From: JADJRH01 sp046351455
GTDB lineage: Bacteria > Myxococcota_A > Polyangia > Polyangiales > Polyangiaceae
Assembly: GCA_046351455.1 (NCBI GenBank)
Contig: JAXLYM010000004.1
Coordinates: 372,001-436,000 of the forward strand
Direction of reading: 5' to 3'
Length of the DNA: 64,000 nucleotides
Part shown: positions 32,669 to 41,795 of the stretch, piece after piece
Layout of the letters: each line of letters begins with the position of its first letter
How positions within the stretch are numbered: the stretch's first letter is position 1
Notes under the pieces: generated by a model
Seen by the model: only the letters and a program-made list of their open reading frames with translations
The model's database searches: none
Told to the model about the DNA's origin: nothing
Made by a program: the position numbers and the translations under genes

Positions 32669-35600
32669 ATGCCTTCTCCTCGATTCTTTCTCTACGGTCG
32701 CGCCCTCAGCCAGACTCGGCACCGGTGCATGCTCTTGTCGTCGGAGCCCGCGTGGCCGGACGAGGCTGGCAAGCTCGTGCGCTTTCCGCCCGCGAAGACG
32801 GCGCTCCCGATCGGCGCGCTCTTCAACGAGGGCGCGGGCTTCTTCGCAGCAGAGGTGAAGTCGATCGCGGACGAGGCGGATCTGGAGCTCTCGGACCGAG
32901 AGGGCGGCGTCGAGGCGTTTCGCGGCCTCCAGACGCTTCAAAAGCACCAGAATACGGGCGAAGCGGAGCTGCGACAGGCCGTCGGAGAGCTGCGCGCCGA
33001 GGACGCGTTCGTCGTCGCGCTCGTCCAGGCGTACATCACCGACGCGGCGCTCGTGGATCACGCCAAGATATCGAGCGAGGCGCAGCTCGCGGTGCTCTCC
33101 GAGCTCGTGTTCGAGGTGGAGCACGCGACGCCGAAGAGCTTCCAGGAGCAGACGCTCCAGATCGCCGGACAGGCCGTCAAGGTCGAGGTGCGCTGGCCGA
33201 AGCCGGTCTCCGCGCGGCCGGTGCGGGTCGTCGCCGAGCAGCGGAGCACCGGAGTCTACTTCTCGTGGGGACAGGACTTCGACGCTCTCGCGGCCCTCCG
33301 TGACCTGCAGTCTCCCCCGGACGGCGCGCGCGTGCGGCTCCGGCGGTCGATCGGGGCCTATCCGGATCCCGAGATGCCGATCCTCCGTGAGTTCTTGTTC
33401 TCGGGGGTGACGCTCGTCCCCGCGACGGACGACAAGGATCGACAGGATCTGTCGGAGTCGAAGCTCATCGCCATCGACGACCTCCGCCCGACGGATCTCG
33501 CGGGCCAGCTCCTGCACTACCAGGTGGAGCTCTGCGACGCGCACAATCAAGTCCTCGCGCAGGGCGGCGTGTCGCTCCGTCGCGAGCGCCTGGACCCGCC
33601 GCTCCCCCCGGACTCGGCCGAAGCGACGCTCGAAGTGCGGGGCGACGAACAGAACCGCACGCTCGTCCTCAAGCCCTCGTGGACGCAGCTCGAGAAGACC
33701 GGGAGAGCCGACATCTTCCTGGAGGTGTACGCCGAGGAGCGCGAGCTCGACGAGTGCGGCTTCTACGGGGGCGACGACGATCTCGCCCTCCTGGAGGCCG
33801 CGCGCGCCGCGGACATCGACGCGTCCGGCGAAGGCAACACCAAGATCAACGACGCGTTCAACCGGGTCGCCGCCGAGAACGATCGCCGCGGGCTCCTGCG
33901 CGTCCACGAGATCTCGGCCGCCGATCTGCCGGCGGGGGACGAGATCGCGCTCACGCTCCCGAGCCTCTCCTTCATGAGCCCCGGGAAAGGATATCGGCTC
34001 TACGTCGGGGCGCGGAGGAAGATCCAGACTCCGGGGATGACCAGCGCTTCGGCCCTGGTCCCGTGTCAGCACAAGCTCACGCTGCTGCCCGGCTCCGGCG
34101 ACAAGACGGATCTGAACGTATTCCAACTGGAGCTCTTCGAGAAGGCCCCGCCTCTCCGGTTCCTGGACGCGTCGACGGTCACCGCGACGGCGCTCCTCCG
34201 CGTGCCCGCGACACCGCTCGTGCGATTGACGTGGAGACACCTCTCCGACGCGGACGCTCCGGAGCGGGTCGGGGGATATCAGCTCTACCGCCGCGACATC
34301 CTCGGTGCGGCCGATCCCACGCCGTTCGTGGCGGCGGACCTGGTGGAGGCGCTCCCGCCGCTGGTCGCGCAGTACCAGCCGATGCACTTCGAGGCCAGCG
34401 CGCCTTTCCGGTTCGTCGCCGTGAAGCCCGACCCGCCGACGGTGACCGCCCGCCCCGCGAACCTCGACGCGGCCAAAGGCCTCCTCGATGCGGCGGTGGA
34501 CGCGCTGTGCAAGGCGCTCCCGGGCCGATCTCGCCTCCCCGCCGGACCCGACAAGGGCGCCAAGGCCGACAAGCCGTCCGGAGGCGAAAAACAGCCCTCC
34601 AGCGCGGAGTACATTCAAGGCGCCGCGACCTCGGAGCCTTCACCCGCTCCCCTCACCCCGGACCCGGCGTACGAATGGGCCGTGATCGGCAGGCTCGTGC
34701 ACGTGCTCGCGGACGCGGGGCTCGTGAAGGACATCGTCGTGAGCGCGGGCGGCGCGCTGGACTTCCTCGCCGCCCTCCGGAGAGAGCTGGAGAACGGCAA
34801 CAACGTCAAGACCTACGGCAGCGTCAAGGTCCTTCTGGCCCGCACGAGAGACGAAGTCCTCCTCCGGACGTTCCGGGTCCTGGTGCTCCCGCCGATGGAC
34901 TGGCAAAATGCCAATCTCCCTCCGGTGACCACCGTGCCGGGGAGAGCGTGCCGGCGCTTCCTCGCCGCTCCGAACGAGGTGACGCTCCCCGGCGAGCCGA
35001 AGCCGATCGCTCCCGCCCCGAGGATCGAAGAGCTTCGGGACGTCTCCACCTCTCCGGTGCGGCTCACCGTCACCCGCTCTCGCGAGCTCCATTACGTCGA
35101 CGAGAGCCTCCGCGACGGGTGGCATCATGATCTGGAGTGGCGCATCCAGAAGCTCGATCGGTACGACCGCGTCCGCGCGGACCTCCACCCCGAGCAAAAG
35201 CCCCTCCCGCCGGACCCGCCGAAGCCGGATCGAAGGACGATCTCGGTCGCGGTCCCGCGGACGGAGCCCGTCAAAGAGACCCCCGTGGTCCTGGCCGCGC
35301 AGACTCGGGGGGACGCGGCGGCGGCGTTCCACGTCATGGACACGCGCCAGGGGACGGCGGCCGCGGCCAACGCGCTCGCCCGCACGCGCGCGGGCCGGAT
35401 ATCGTGCCACCACACGTGCTCTCAGCAGCTCCCGGAGCAGAACAAGGACCCCATCGCAAAGGCCTTGTCGGGCTGGAAGGTGGAGCAGCAACAGAAGGCG
35501 ATCGACGACTGGACCCTGGCGTTCTCCGACAAGGATCCGGCGCCGCGCGCGGCCGAGCGCCTGATCGTCCCCGATCCCGCGCTCCCGGGCGTCACGCGTG

Positions 35601-36325
35601 TCCACGCGCTCTGCGGCGCCGCGTGGGACGTGCTCGCGCGGATGTACCCGGCTCCGGAGGACTCCGCGCACGAGACTGCCCCTCTCCCCGGCGCCACCCG
35701 CGTGGTCTTGCCGCTCGCGCCGTATTACCTCGATCACACGCTCGTCGCGCGGATCACGGCCGACGAACAGGCGAGCAGCGAAGCCTCCGCCACCACCCGA
35801 CGAGCGCCGCGCCAGATCGGGCTCGCGCGGCGGCCGCGCTTCTCGGTCGGCCCGGACGGGCGCTCTCTCACGCTGCGAATCCTGCCTTCGCTGCTCGGGA
35901 CCCACCTCTCGGGAGCGGAGCACCGCGCGCTCCCCGCGGACCGACCCAAGCTCCGCGACTTCGGTCTCCCGGACGCGGTGGGCGCGTGGCCGGTGGAGAT
36001 GGTCCCGGATCTCTGGTCGGAATACATCTTGTATTGCAACGCCGGCACGCTCGACCAGATCCGCGCGATCGAGCTGGGCGTCGTCACGCGGCCTCCGCCG
36101 GGCACGCCCGCGACCGCGCTCGGATTCCTCTTCCGGGCGAGCCCCGGGGCGACGTCGCCGAAGCTCACCTTCCAGGACGGCGTCCTCGTCGTGGAGTGTC
36201 AGCTCGCGGGCGATCTCCCCGTCGTCACCGAGAAAGATCCCGCCGTCCTGTCGTCGAGGCTCTTCGTGAAGCTTCGGCGCGGGCGCGCAACCTCCGACAT
36301 GATCGCGCTCGTGCCGCGCGGCTGA
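32669..36325 (+). CDS. Giant unassigned protein, second in muramidase cluster
   Basis: 1218 residues, not recognised. The ATG at 32669 lies 5 nt after the upstream stop and CTGGAG provides a Shine-Dalgarno. There is no signal peptide or membrane segment. The first 170 residues are helical (LQTLQKHQNTGEAELRQAVG). The middle contains modules with fibronectin-III-like spacing, including VRLTWRHLSDADAPERVGG followed by YQLYRRDI near residue 520. A Pro/Lys/Ser-rich linker (about 625-660) precedes helical and mixed regions. Several WxxxxDP-type turns occur near the end. The protein may be a multi-domain scaffold working with the muramidase giant. Function cannot be assigned from sequence. It is on the same strand and tightly packed with its neighbours, so an operon is very likely. 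Confidence 0.6.
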   Translation: MPSPRFFLYGRALSQTRHRCMLLSSEPAWPDEAGKLVRFPPAKTALPIGALFNEGAGFFAAEVKSIADEADLELSDREGGVEAFRGLQTLQKHQNTGEAELRQAVGELRAEDAFVVALVQAYITDAALVDHAKISSEAQLAVLSELVFEVEHATPKSFQEQTLQIAGQAVKVEVRWPKPVSARPVRVVAEQRSTGVYFSWGQDFDALAALRDLQSPPDGARVRLRRSIGAYPDPEMPILREFLFSGVTLVPATDDKDRQDLSESKLIAIDDLRPTDLAGQLLHYQVELCDAHNQVLAQGGVSLRRERLDPPLPPDSAEATLEVRGDEQNRTLVLKPSWTQLEKTGRADIFLEVYAEERELDECGFYGGDDDLALLEAARAADIDASGEGNTKINDAFNRVAAENDRRGLLRVHEISAADLPAGDEIALTLPSLSFMSPGKGYRLYVGARRKIQTPGMTSASALVPCQHKLTLLPGSGDKTDLNVFQLELFEKAPPLRFLDASTVTATALLRVPATPLVRLTWRHLSDADAPERVGGYQLYRRDILGAADPTPFVAADLVEALPPLVAQYQPMHFEASAPFRFVAVKPDPPTVTARPANLDAAKGLLDAAVDALCKALPGRSRLPAGPDKGAKADKPSGGEKQPSSAEYIQGAATSEPSPAPLTPDPAYEWAVIGRLVHVLADAGLVKDIVVSAGGALDFLAALRRELENGNNVKTYGSVKVLLARTRDEVLLRTFRVLVLPPMDWQNANLPPVTTVPGRACRRFLAAPNEVTLPGEPKPIAPAPRIEELRDVSTSPVRLTVTRSRELHYVDESLRDGWHHDLEWRIQKLDRYDRVRADLHPEQKPLPPDPPKPDRRTISVAVPRTEPVKETPVVLAAQTRGDAAAAFHVMDTRQGTAAAANALARTRAGRISCHHTCSQQLPEQNKDPIAKALSGWKVEQQQKAIDDWTLAFSDKDPAPRAAERLIVPDPALPGVTRVHALCGAAWDVLARMYPAPEDSAHETAPLPGATRVVLPLAPYYLDHTLVARITADEQASSEASATTRRAPRQIGLARRPRFSVGPDGRSLTLRILPSLLGTHLSGAEHRALPADRPKLRDFGLPDAVGAWPVEMVPDLWSEYILYCNAGTLDQIRAIELGVVTRPPPGTPATALGFLFRASPGATSPKLTFQDGVLVVECQLAGDLPVVTEKDPAVLSSRLFVKLRRGRATSDMIALVPRG

Positions 36326-36336
36326 GAGAAGGGGCC

Positions 36337-39300
36337 ATGGAACTAGAGCTCGTCTTCACGCTCCTCGAAGGCTTCTCGCTGAAGCTCCAATCCGCCACCG
36401 TGGACCGCGTGCCGCTCGGCGACGGGGTCGAGCGGTGGACCGTCACGGCGGGCTCGGTGCCCAAGCTCAATCCGACGTCGAACGCGCTCGTTCGGCAAGG
36501 GGATCAGCCGATGGCGGACGTCCTGCCGCGGATGGACGTCACGGTCCGATCGGACGGCGCGGCGAACCGCTTCCGCCTCGTCGACGGGGTGGCGCGCGTG
36601 TGGCTGCTCGCGAGCGACAAGCTCCGCGTGACCGCGGGAGAGGCCGCGATCACCGCGCAGGGTCTCCTGGTCTCGGCCCCCGCCGGTCGCTTCTTCGTGA
36701 CGCCCGGGAGCTCCGCGCCGACTCTGGAGTTGCCGCTCGCGCTCCGGATCGTCAAAGCTGCGTGGCAGTATCGCCTCCTGCCGGGGCGTCCGGTCGGCTG
36801 GAGTCGCGGAGGATCGCTGGAGACGGCGCTCGAGCCGACGCTGAAGGCGCTCGTGCAGATCCAGGGGCGCGTGGGGCTGGAGCGCGTGGCGGTCGAAGTG
36901 GAGGGCTCCGAGTGGCAGAGCGTGCCCGCCTCCGATCACTGGCCCTCGACGTTCCGACTCGGGAGGAGCGTCGTCACGCTGCCCGACGTCCCGATGCTCC
37001 TCGCGCCGGACCTGCTCCGGATCGCCTTCGAAAACCCCGCCGTCGCGGTGTTCACGTTCCAGGAAGGGCCGGACCCCGCGACGAGCCAGGCCGACGTCTC
37101 TCTGGATCGCGACCGATTGACGCTCCGCAAGGCGCTCCGGTTCGTGGCTGTTCCGGCGACCTCGGAGGCGCCGCCGGACGGGCCCGCGAGGCTCTGGCTG
37201 CGCTCGGATCAAGGTTGGCTGTCGATCCAGACCGGCGACGGATCCCCGAAGTCGCCCGGCCTCCGCTGGGGGGAGCAGACTGGCTATGTCGAGACCCGGG
37301 AAGTGACGCTCGAACCGGGGGAGACCGCCGGCGGGCGCGTGAGCGTCCTGCTCGATCGGACCGGCACGTCGAGGCTCGTCCTGCGGTTTCCGATCCCGGC
37401 GCCGGGCGGCGCGCCGTCCCTCGTGGAGCGCGCGATGAGCTTCTTCGACGCCGGCGTGCGCGTGCTCACTCCACATCACCTCTCGACGGGGAGAGGCCAG
37501 CGCGTCGCGGATCTGGTGCCTTATTTCGACGAGCTGTCGAAGCCCCCTGTCTACGACAAGGACAAGGCCCCTCGCTCCGACGCCCTCTTCGAAGACGGGG
37601 CCGGGCGGACGTTCGAGCGGCTGATGCTGCTCACCGAGAACCTCTGCAAACCGGCCGCGAGCACGCTCGGCGCGACGATCCAGGTGGTGACCGTGGGGGC
37701 CGACTCCGACCTGGCCACGAGCGGCTCCCTCTCGGCGGGACCCGTGCTGGAGATCGAGCTGAACCCAGAGCCCGGGTGGGTCGTCGCGCATCACCGGCCG
37801 ATCCAGGGTGTTCCGTGCGCCGTCCCGGTCGAGTGGGCCGCCAACGATCCGGACGCGGGGGCGCGCCCGAGCCCGCTCCGGGGGCTCTCGCCGGTCCGCT
37901 TCGACGGCGTCGTGGCCGTGAAGCTCCGCGTCGACCCGCGCTGGTTCTCGCTGCGAATCGAGCCCATGAAGAAGGCGCTCGGCCTCGAAAAACCGCCCGC
38001 CCCGTGGGGGATGTGGCCAGTCCGGAAAGAGCACCTCGGCCTGGAGATCACGCCCGCCGCCCCGGGCCCGGGCCTCGCGGCGGGGGTCCGCGTGCGCCAC
38101 GCGTTGCCGCACCTCGACGCCGCCTACCAGGCCGCGGGGCTCGCCGGGCTCACGGAGGCCGGCAGGGACGGCAGCGAGCGCGTCGACGGAGAATACGCGC
38201 TGTCCGATCCGCGGACGATCCCCGATCTCGACCAGGTCGCGGCGGCCCCGGAGGGCGCGGATCCCCTCGCGGCGGCGGCCCGGCTGCGCGCCTTCGACGC
38301 CGCCCGCGCGCTCGACGCGGCCCCGCGCGACGGCAAGTCCGACAAGCTGATCTCGCTGCTCGTGGACGCGCGCAACATGGCCGCGGCCGACACGATGAGC
38401 GTGCCAGTCTTCCGGCTCCTCCTCTGGCTTCGTGGGCAGTCGCTCCGGAGCTTCTCGGTGGTCGCGCCGGACGGCGGGCCTCCGACGCTGTTCGGATCTC
38501 CGCTGTTGCCCATCGACGTGTCGTTGGAGGGGGACCTCTGCAAAGTCCGCACGTCGTACGGTCCGTTCGACAGGACCCCTGCGTCCGATCTGACGTTCGA
38601 AATCGGCTTCTCCGGCTTGTCCGGCACGGTGCCGCTCCGCGGCGTCAAAGGCACGCTCGTCCTGCCGGCCTCCTTCGTCCTGGGGAGGCTCCCCGGGGCG
38701 AAGCCGCCGCCTCCGAGCGACAATCCGGGCCTCCTCTTCGTCGAGTCCACGTCGATGAAGCACGGCTTCACGATGGTGGGCGGGAACCCCACGCTCGATC
38801 TCCTGGCGCGCGACCTGACGTGCACCGTCCGCTGCGGCACCGAGATCCTCCGCTCCAGGACGTCCTACGCTCTCACGCTCGCGGGCGCCGGCGCCACGCT
38901 GGACGGGCCCGCCGAGGAGGACCCGAGCCGCGCCCTCACCGCGAGCGCGACCGAGCTCTCGCTCACGCTCACGCACCGGCTCCCGGGCCTCACCATCCGC
39001 GAGATCTGCGGGACGGCGGGATATCGCATCGAGGTGCAGGCGGGCGCCGTCAACGCGTCCTTCGCCGAGGGCAGCGGCTCGCCGGACCCCGGAAAAGGCA
39101 TCTCCGTCACGAAGAGTTATCAACGTGTATTCGTCACGGGCGCGCCGGCCGCCGCGATCGAGCCGCCCGTCCGCCCCGTGCCCGCGTGGAACGTCGAGGT
39201 GCGCTCGCTCACGCGCTGCCACCTCCTCTTGTCGAGGCGCGGCACAGGCCCGAACGCGGATCTCTTGCAGCTCGAACGGGGCGTGCTCGGCTACGTCGGA

Positions 39301-41754
39301 GGGACGCTGTTCGGCGCGGACCCGGTCGGGACGGGCGAGCGCGCGCCGCAGGTGACGCTCACGGTCCCCGGCGGGGGCAAGAAGCCGAGCCTGTCCTTCT
39401 CGGGCCTCTGGCGACACACCCGAGCGCTCCGCCTGAACGACGCCCCGCCCGCGCAGGACGTGTCGGAGACGATGACGCTGATCCTCTGGGAGCCGGCGCC
39501 CGGCGACGTCGCCCGCGCCCGCGCCGCGCGGCTCCTCTTGCAGGACACGGGGCAACCGGGCCTGTCGCTGAAGCCTTTGTTCGAGAAATCGAGCCTGGAG
39601 CTGGCCGTGCGGTACGAGATCAAGAGGGGCGCGAACCCGTCGTGGATCTCACTCCAAACAGCTCGTATTCAGCCCGGCGGGCAAACGCTCGATCTCTCGG
39701 CGACCCACGCGCTCGTGGCCTATCCCGGGGCGCCCTCGATCACCGCGCTGGTGTCGCGCCGGCCCGGCCTCGTGTTGGGGCTCTGTCCGCCTCCTCGGCC
39801 CGGCGACGACGTGAAGACGGCGCTCCTGCGGTGGCCGGCGTCCACCTCGGACAAGCTCCTCTCCGCGCGCGCGCCCGCCTCCACGACGGCGCATTACCCG
39901 TCGGTCAGCGAGCCTCTCGCGGGCGCTCGCCCGTGGTTGCCGGGGCCGGAGGGCGATCCGGGGAGCCTCGCCGCGGTCGTCGCCGCGGGCGCCGGCGACA
40001 ACGCCGAAGCCGCCTGGCAGAGCGCGCTGGACGGGCCGGAGGGCCTCCTCCGCGGCAATGACCTGTTCGCGAGCGCCGCGTGGGCCGGACACACGCTGTA
40101 TCGGCGGCGGGCGGACGAGACGGCGTGGGTCGCCTCCGGCCTGTGCAGCGCCGATCTGCGCGACGGCGTGGTCGAGAGCACGGGCCCTGTCGTGTGGGTG
40201 TTCGGCGAAGCGGGCCTGCAACGACTCCACACCTTCCCGCCGCCGGATCCCACGAAGCCGCCGACGCCGCCCGTCGCCGAGACGAAGGCGATCCTCGCGA
40301 GCGCCCGGTGGCACGAGGTCGCGGTGCTCGAGTGGCGCGACAAGGCGGACAAGCTGTTCTGGGATCTCGTCGACTCCCCGCTCCTCGACCGCTTCAAGAG
40401 CCTGGACCCCGTCACCTTCGCGGGCACCTTCTCGGGCCGGTCCCGAATCGAGCCTTCCCCGCGCAAGATGCCGGATCTGCCGCCTGAATACCACCTCCTC
40501 GCGGACGGAGACTGCCAGATCGACTGCCGCCTTCCGCCCGCGCCCGGGGAGAAGCCGACGGCCGACCGGTGGATTCCGCCGTACGTCGGCCTCGGCGTCC
40601 AGATCCAGCCGCCCAAGCAGGCGACGAAGGGCGACGTCGCCTATTTCACGATCGATCGCGCGGTGCCGTTCCGGTTCGATCAGACGCACCCTCTCACGCC
40701 GTGCGATCCGTTCGACGCGACGACGGCCCCTCTCCCGAGGCCGGAGCGCGTCCCCGCGAAGCCGGGCACGCTGCCCTACACGCCTCCAGCCCTGGAGCTG
40801 TCGCCCTATGCGCCGCGGCCTTCGGAGCGGACCGGGTTCGGCGTCGCGCTCACCGTGGTGTCGGCTCCGGACAAGGGCGGGAACGTCTTCGTGTCGAACG
40901 CGCCGTCCGCGGTCCTCCGGGCGCCTCCTGCCTTCGACGATCAGGCGGCCGTACGCGCCGACGTGAGCCGCCCCGTGCAGGACGCGTTCGAGCGGAGAGA
41001 CGGGCTCGTCACGAGGACGGTCCGCTGGTCCCGGCGACACCCCACGATCATCGATCTCGGCGATCCGACGAAGCCGGTCGCGCTGGCGCTCGGGAGCCCG
41101 GAGGCGCGCGTCACGACGGGCGCGCCGGTGCTGCTCCGCGTGCTCCTGAACAAGGACAACCTGAAGCGCTACTACGACGCGAACAAGCCACCGGAGGCGG
41201 CGAACAACCCTGCTTGGCTCGTCCTCGCGTTCACGAAGAACCAGGACACCAACGCGGACATGGGCAGTTTGCAGGAGACGGGGGCGGCCTTCCAGAGGAC
41301 GTTGCGGGTGAAGCTCCTGCGCCTGGACACTCCGATCGACCGTGACAAGATCGATGTCCGCGTCACGTTCCGGGACACCGCCGAAGACGCGTGGATCACC
41401 GAGCTTCAGCTCTCCTGCGGGCCGAACGGCACGAAGAACATCCAGTGGGCCGCGGCCTCGGCGAACGGCGCGCCGCCTCTCCTGGTCACGCGCGCGCCCG
41501 TTCCGAAGGCGCTGACAGGCGTGCTGCGGACTGGCAAGCTCGACAAGCGCAAGCTGGTGGCGTACGGGCCCGAAGCCCTCGCCTGGACGGCCGACTTCGA
41601 CCCGGAGGCGACGTCCCCCAAGGTCGTGTGGGAGGCGTCGAGCGAGGTCCTCGATCGGTCCTCCGACAAGGACTCCGTCAAGTACGAGGTGGTCAGTCTG
41701 ATGAGCGACGGCTCGTTCTCCGCGAGCGAGGCCGTCGCCGCGCCTTCCGCCTGA
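36337..41754 (+). CDS. Giant unassigned protein, third in muramidase cluster
   Basis: 1805 residues, the largest product in the window and not recognised. ATG 36337 is 11 nt after the preceding stop with AGAAGGGG as Shine-Dalgarno. There is no signal peptide or transmembrane helix. The chain is strand-rich throughout. Stretches such as DVTVRSDGAANRFRLVDGVA and FSGLSGTVPLRGVKGTLVLP alternate with Pro-rich linkers (PPPDPTKPPTPPV near residue 1310), consistent with an extended string of beta domains. About twenty Cys are scattered without pattern, so a disulfide-rich secreted protein is unlikely. Codon usage matches its neighbours. A structural or delivery role in one complex with the two upstream giants is inferred only from operon packing and shared absence of export signals. 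Confidence 0.6.
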   Translation: MELELVFTLLEGFSLKLQSATVDRVPLGDGVERWTVTAGSVPKLNPTSNALVRQGDQPMADVLPRMDVTVRSDGAANRFRLVDGVARVWLLASDKLRVTAGEAAITAQGLLVSAPAGRFFVTPGSSAPTLELPLALRIVKAAWQYRLLPGRPVGWSRGGSLETALEPTLKALVQIQGRVGLERVAVEVEGSEWQSVPASDHWPSTFRLGRSVVTLPDVPMLLAPDLLRIAFENPAVAVFTFQEGPDPATSQADVSLDRDRLTLRKALRFVAVPATSEAPPDGPARLWLRSDQGWLSIQTGDGSPKSPGLRWGEQTGYVETREVTLEPGETAGGRVSVLLDRTGTSRLVLRFPIPAPGGAPSLVERAMSFFDAGVRVLTPHHLSTGRGQRVADLVPYFDELSKPPVYDKDKAPRSDALFEDGAGRTFERLMLLTENLCKPAASTLGATIQVVTVGADSDLATSGSLSAGPVLEIELNPEPGWVVAHHRPIQGVPCAVPVEWAANDPDAGARPSPLRGLSPVRFDGVVAVKLRVDPRWFSLRIEPMKKALGLEKPPAPWGMWPVRKEHLGLEITPAAPGPGLAAGVRVRHALPHLDAAYQAAGLAGLTEAGRDGSERVDGEYALSDPRTIPDLDQVAAAPEGADPLAAAARLRAFDAARALDAAPRDGKSDKLISLLVDARNMAAADTMSVPVFRLLLWLRGQSLRSFSVVAPDGGPPTLFGSPLLPIDVSLEGDLCKVRTSYGPFDRTPASDLTFEIGFSGLSGTVPLRGVKGTLVLPASFVLGRLPGAKPPPPSDNPGLLFVESTSMKHGFTMVGGNPTLDLLARDLTCTVRCGTEILRSRTSYALTLAGAGATLDGPAEEDPSRALTASATELSLTLTHRLPGLTIREICGTAGYRIEVQAGAVNASFAEGSGSPDPGKGISVTKSYQRVFVTGAPAAAIEPPVRPVPAWNVEVRSLTRCHLLLSRRGTGPNADLLQLERGVLGYVGGTLFGADPVGTGERAPQVTLTVPGGGKKPSLSFSGLWRHTRALRLNDAPPAQDVSETMTLILWEPAPGDVARARAARLLLQDTGQPGLSLKPLFEKSSLELAVRYEIKRGANPSWISLQTARIQPGGQTLDLSATHALVAYPGAPSITALVSRRPGLVLGLCPPPRPGDDVKTALLRWPASTSDKLLSARAPASTTAHYPSVSEPLAGARPWLPGPEGDPGSLAAVVAAGAGDNAEAAWQSALDGPEGLLRGNDLFASAAWAGHTLYRRRADETAWVASGLCSADLRDGVVESTGPVVWVFGEAGLQRLHTFPPPDPTKPPTPPVAETKAILASARWHEVAVLEWRDKADKLFWDLVDSPLLDRFKSLDPVTFAGTFSGRSRIEPSPRKMPDLPPEYHLLADGDCQIDCRLPPAPGEKPTADRWIPPYVGLGVQIQPPKQATKGDVAYFTIDRAVPFRFDQTHPLTPCDPFDATTAPLPRPERVPAKPGTLPYTPPALELSPYAPRPSERTGFGVALTVVSAPDKGGNVFVSNAPSAVLRAPPAFDDQAAVRADVSRPVQDAFERRDGLVTRTVRWSRRHPTIIDLGDPTKPVALALGSPEARVTTGAPVLLRVLLNKDNLKRYYDANKPPEAANNPAWLVLAFTKNQDTNADMGSLQETGAAFQRTLRVKLLRLDTPIDRDKIDVRVTFRDTAEDAWITELQLSCGPNGTKNIQWAAASANGAPPLLVTRAPVPKALTGVLRTGKLDKRKLVAYGPEALAWTADFDPEATSPKVVWEASSEVLDRSSDKDSVKYEVVSLMSDGSFSASEAVAAPSA

Positions 41755-41783
41755 GCGCTCTTCCCGGGGGGTGCGGCGGCCGG

Positions 41784-41789
41784 TACGAT
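41784..41789 (+). promoter_or_regulatory. Candidate -10 hexamer giving a leaderless transcript
   Basis: TACGAT ends 6 nt before ATG 41796 and no Shine-Dalgarno separates them. This suggests the CotH/lamin-tail gene has its own promoter within the 41-nt gap after the giant-gene run. Confidence 0.4.
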
Positions 41790-41795
41790 GGCCGG

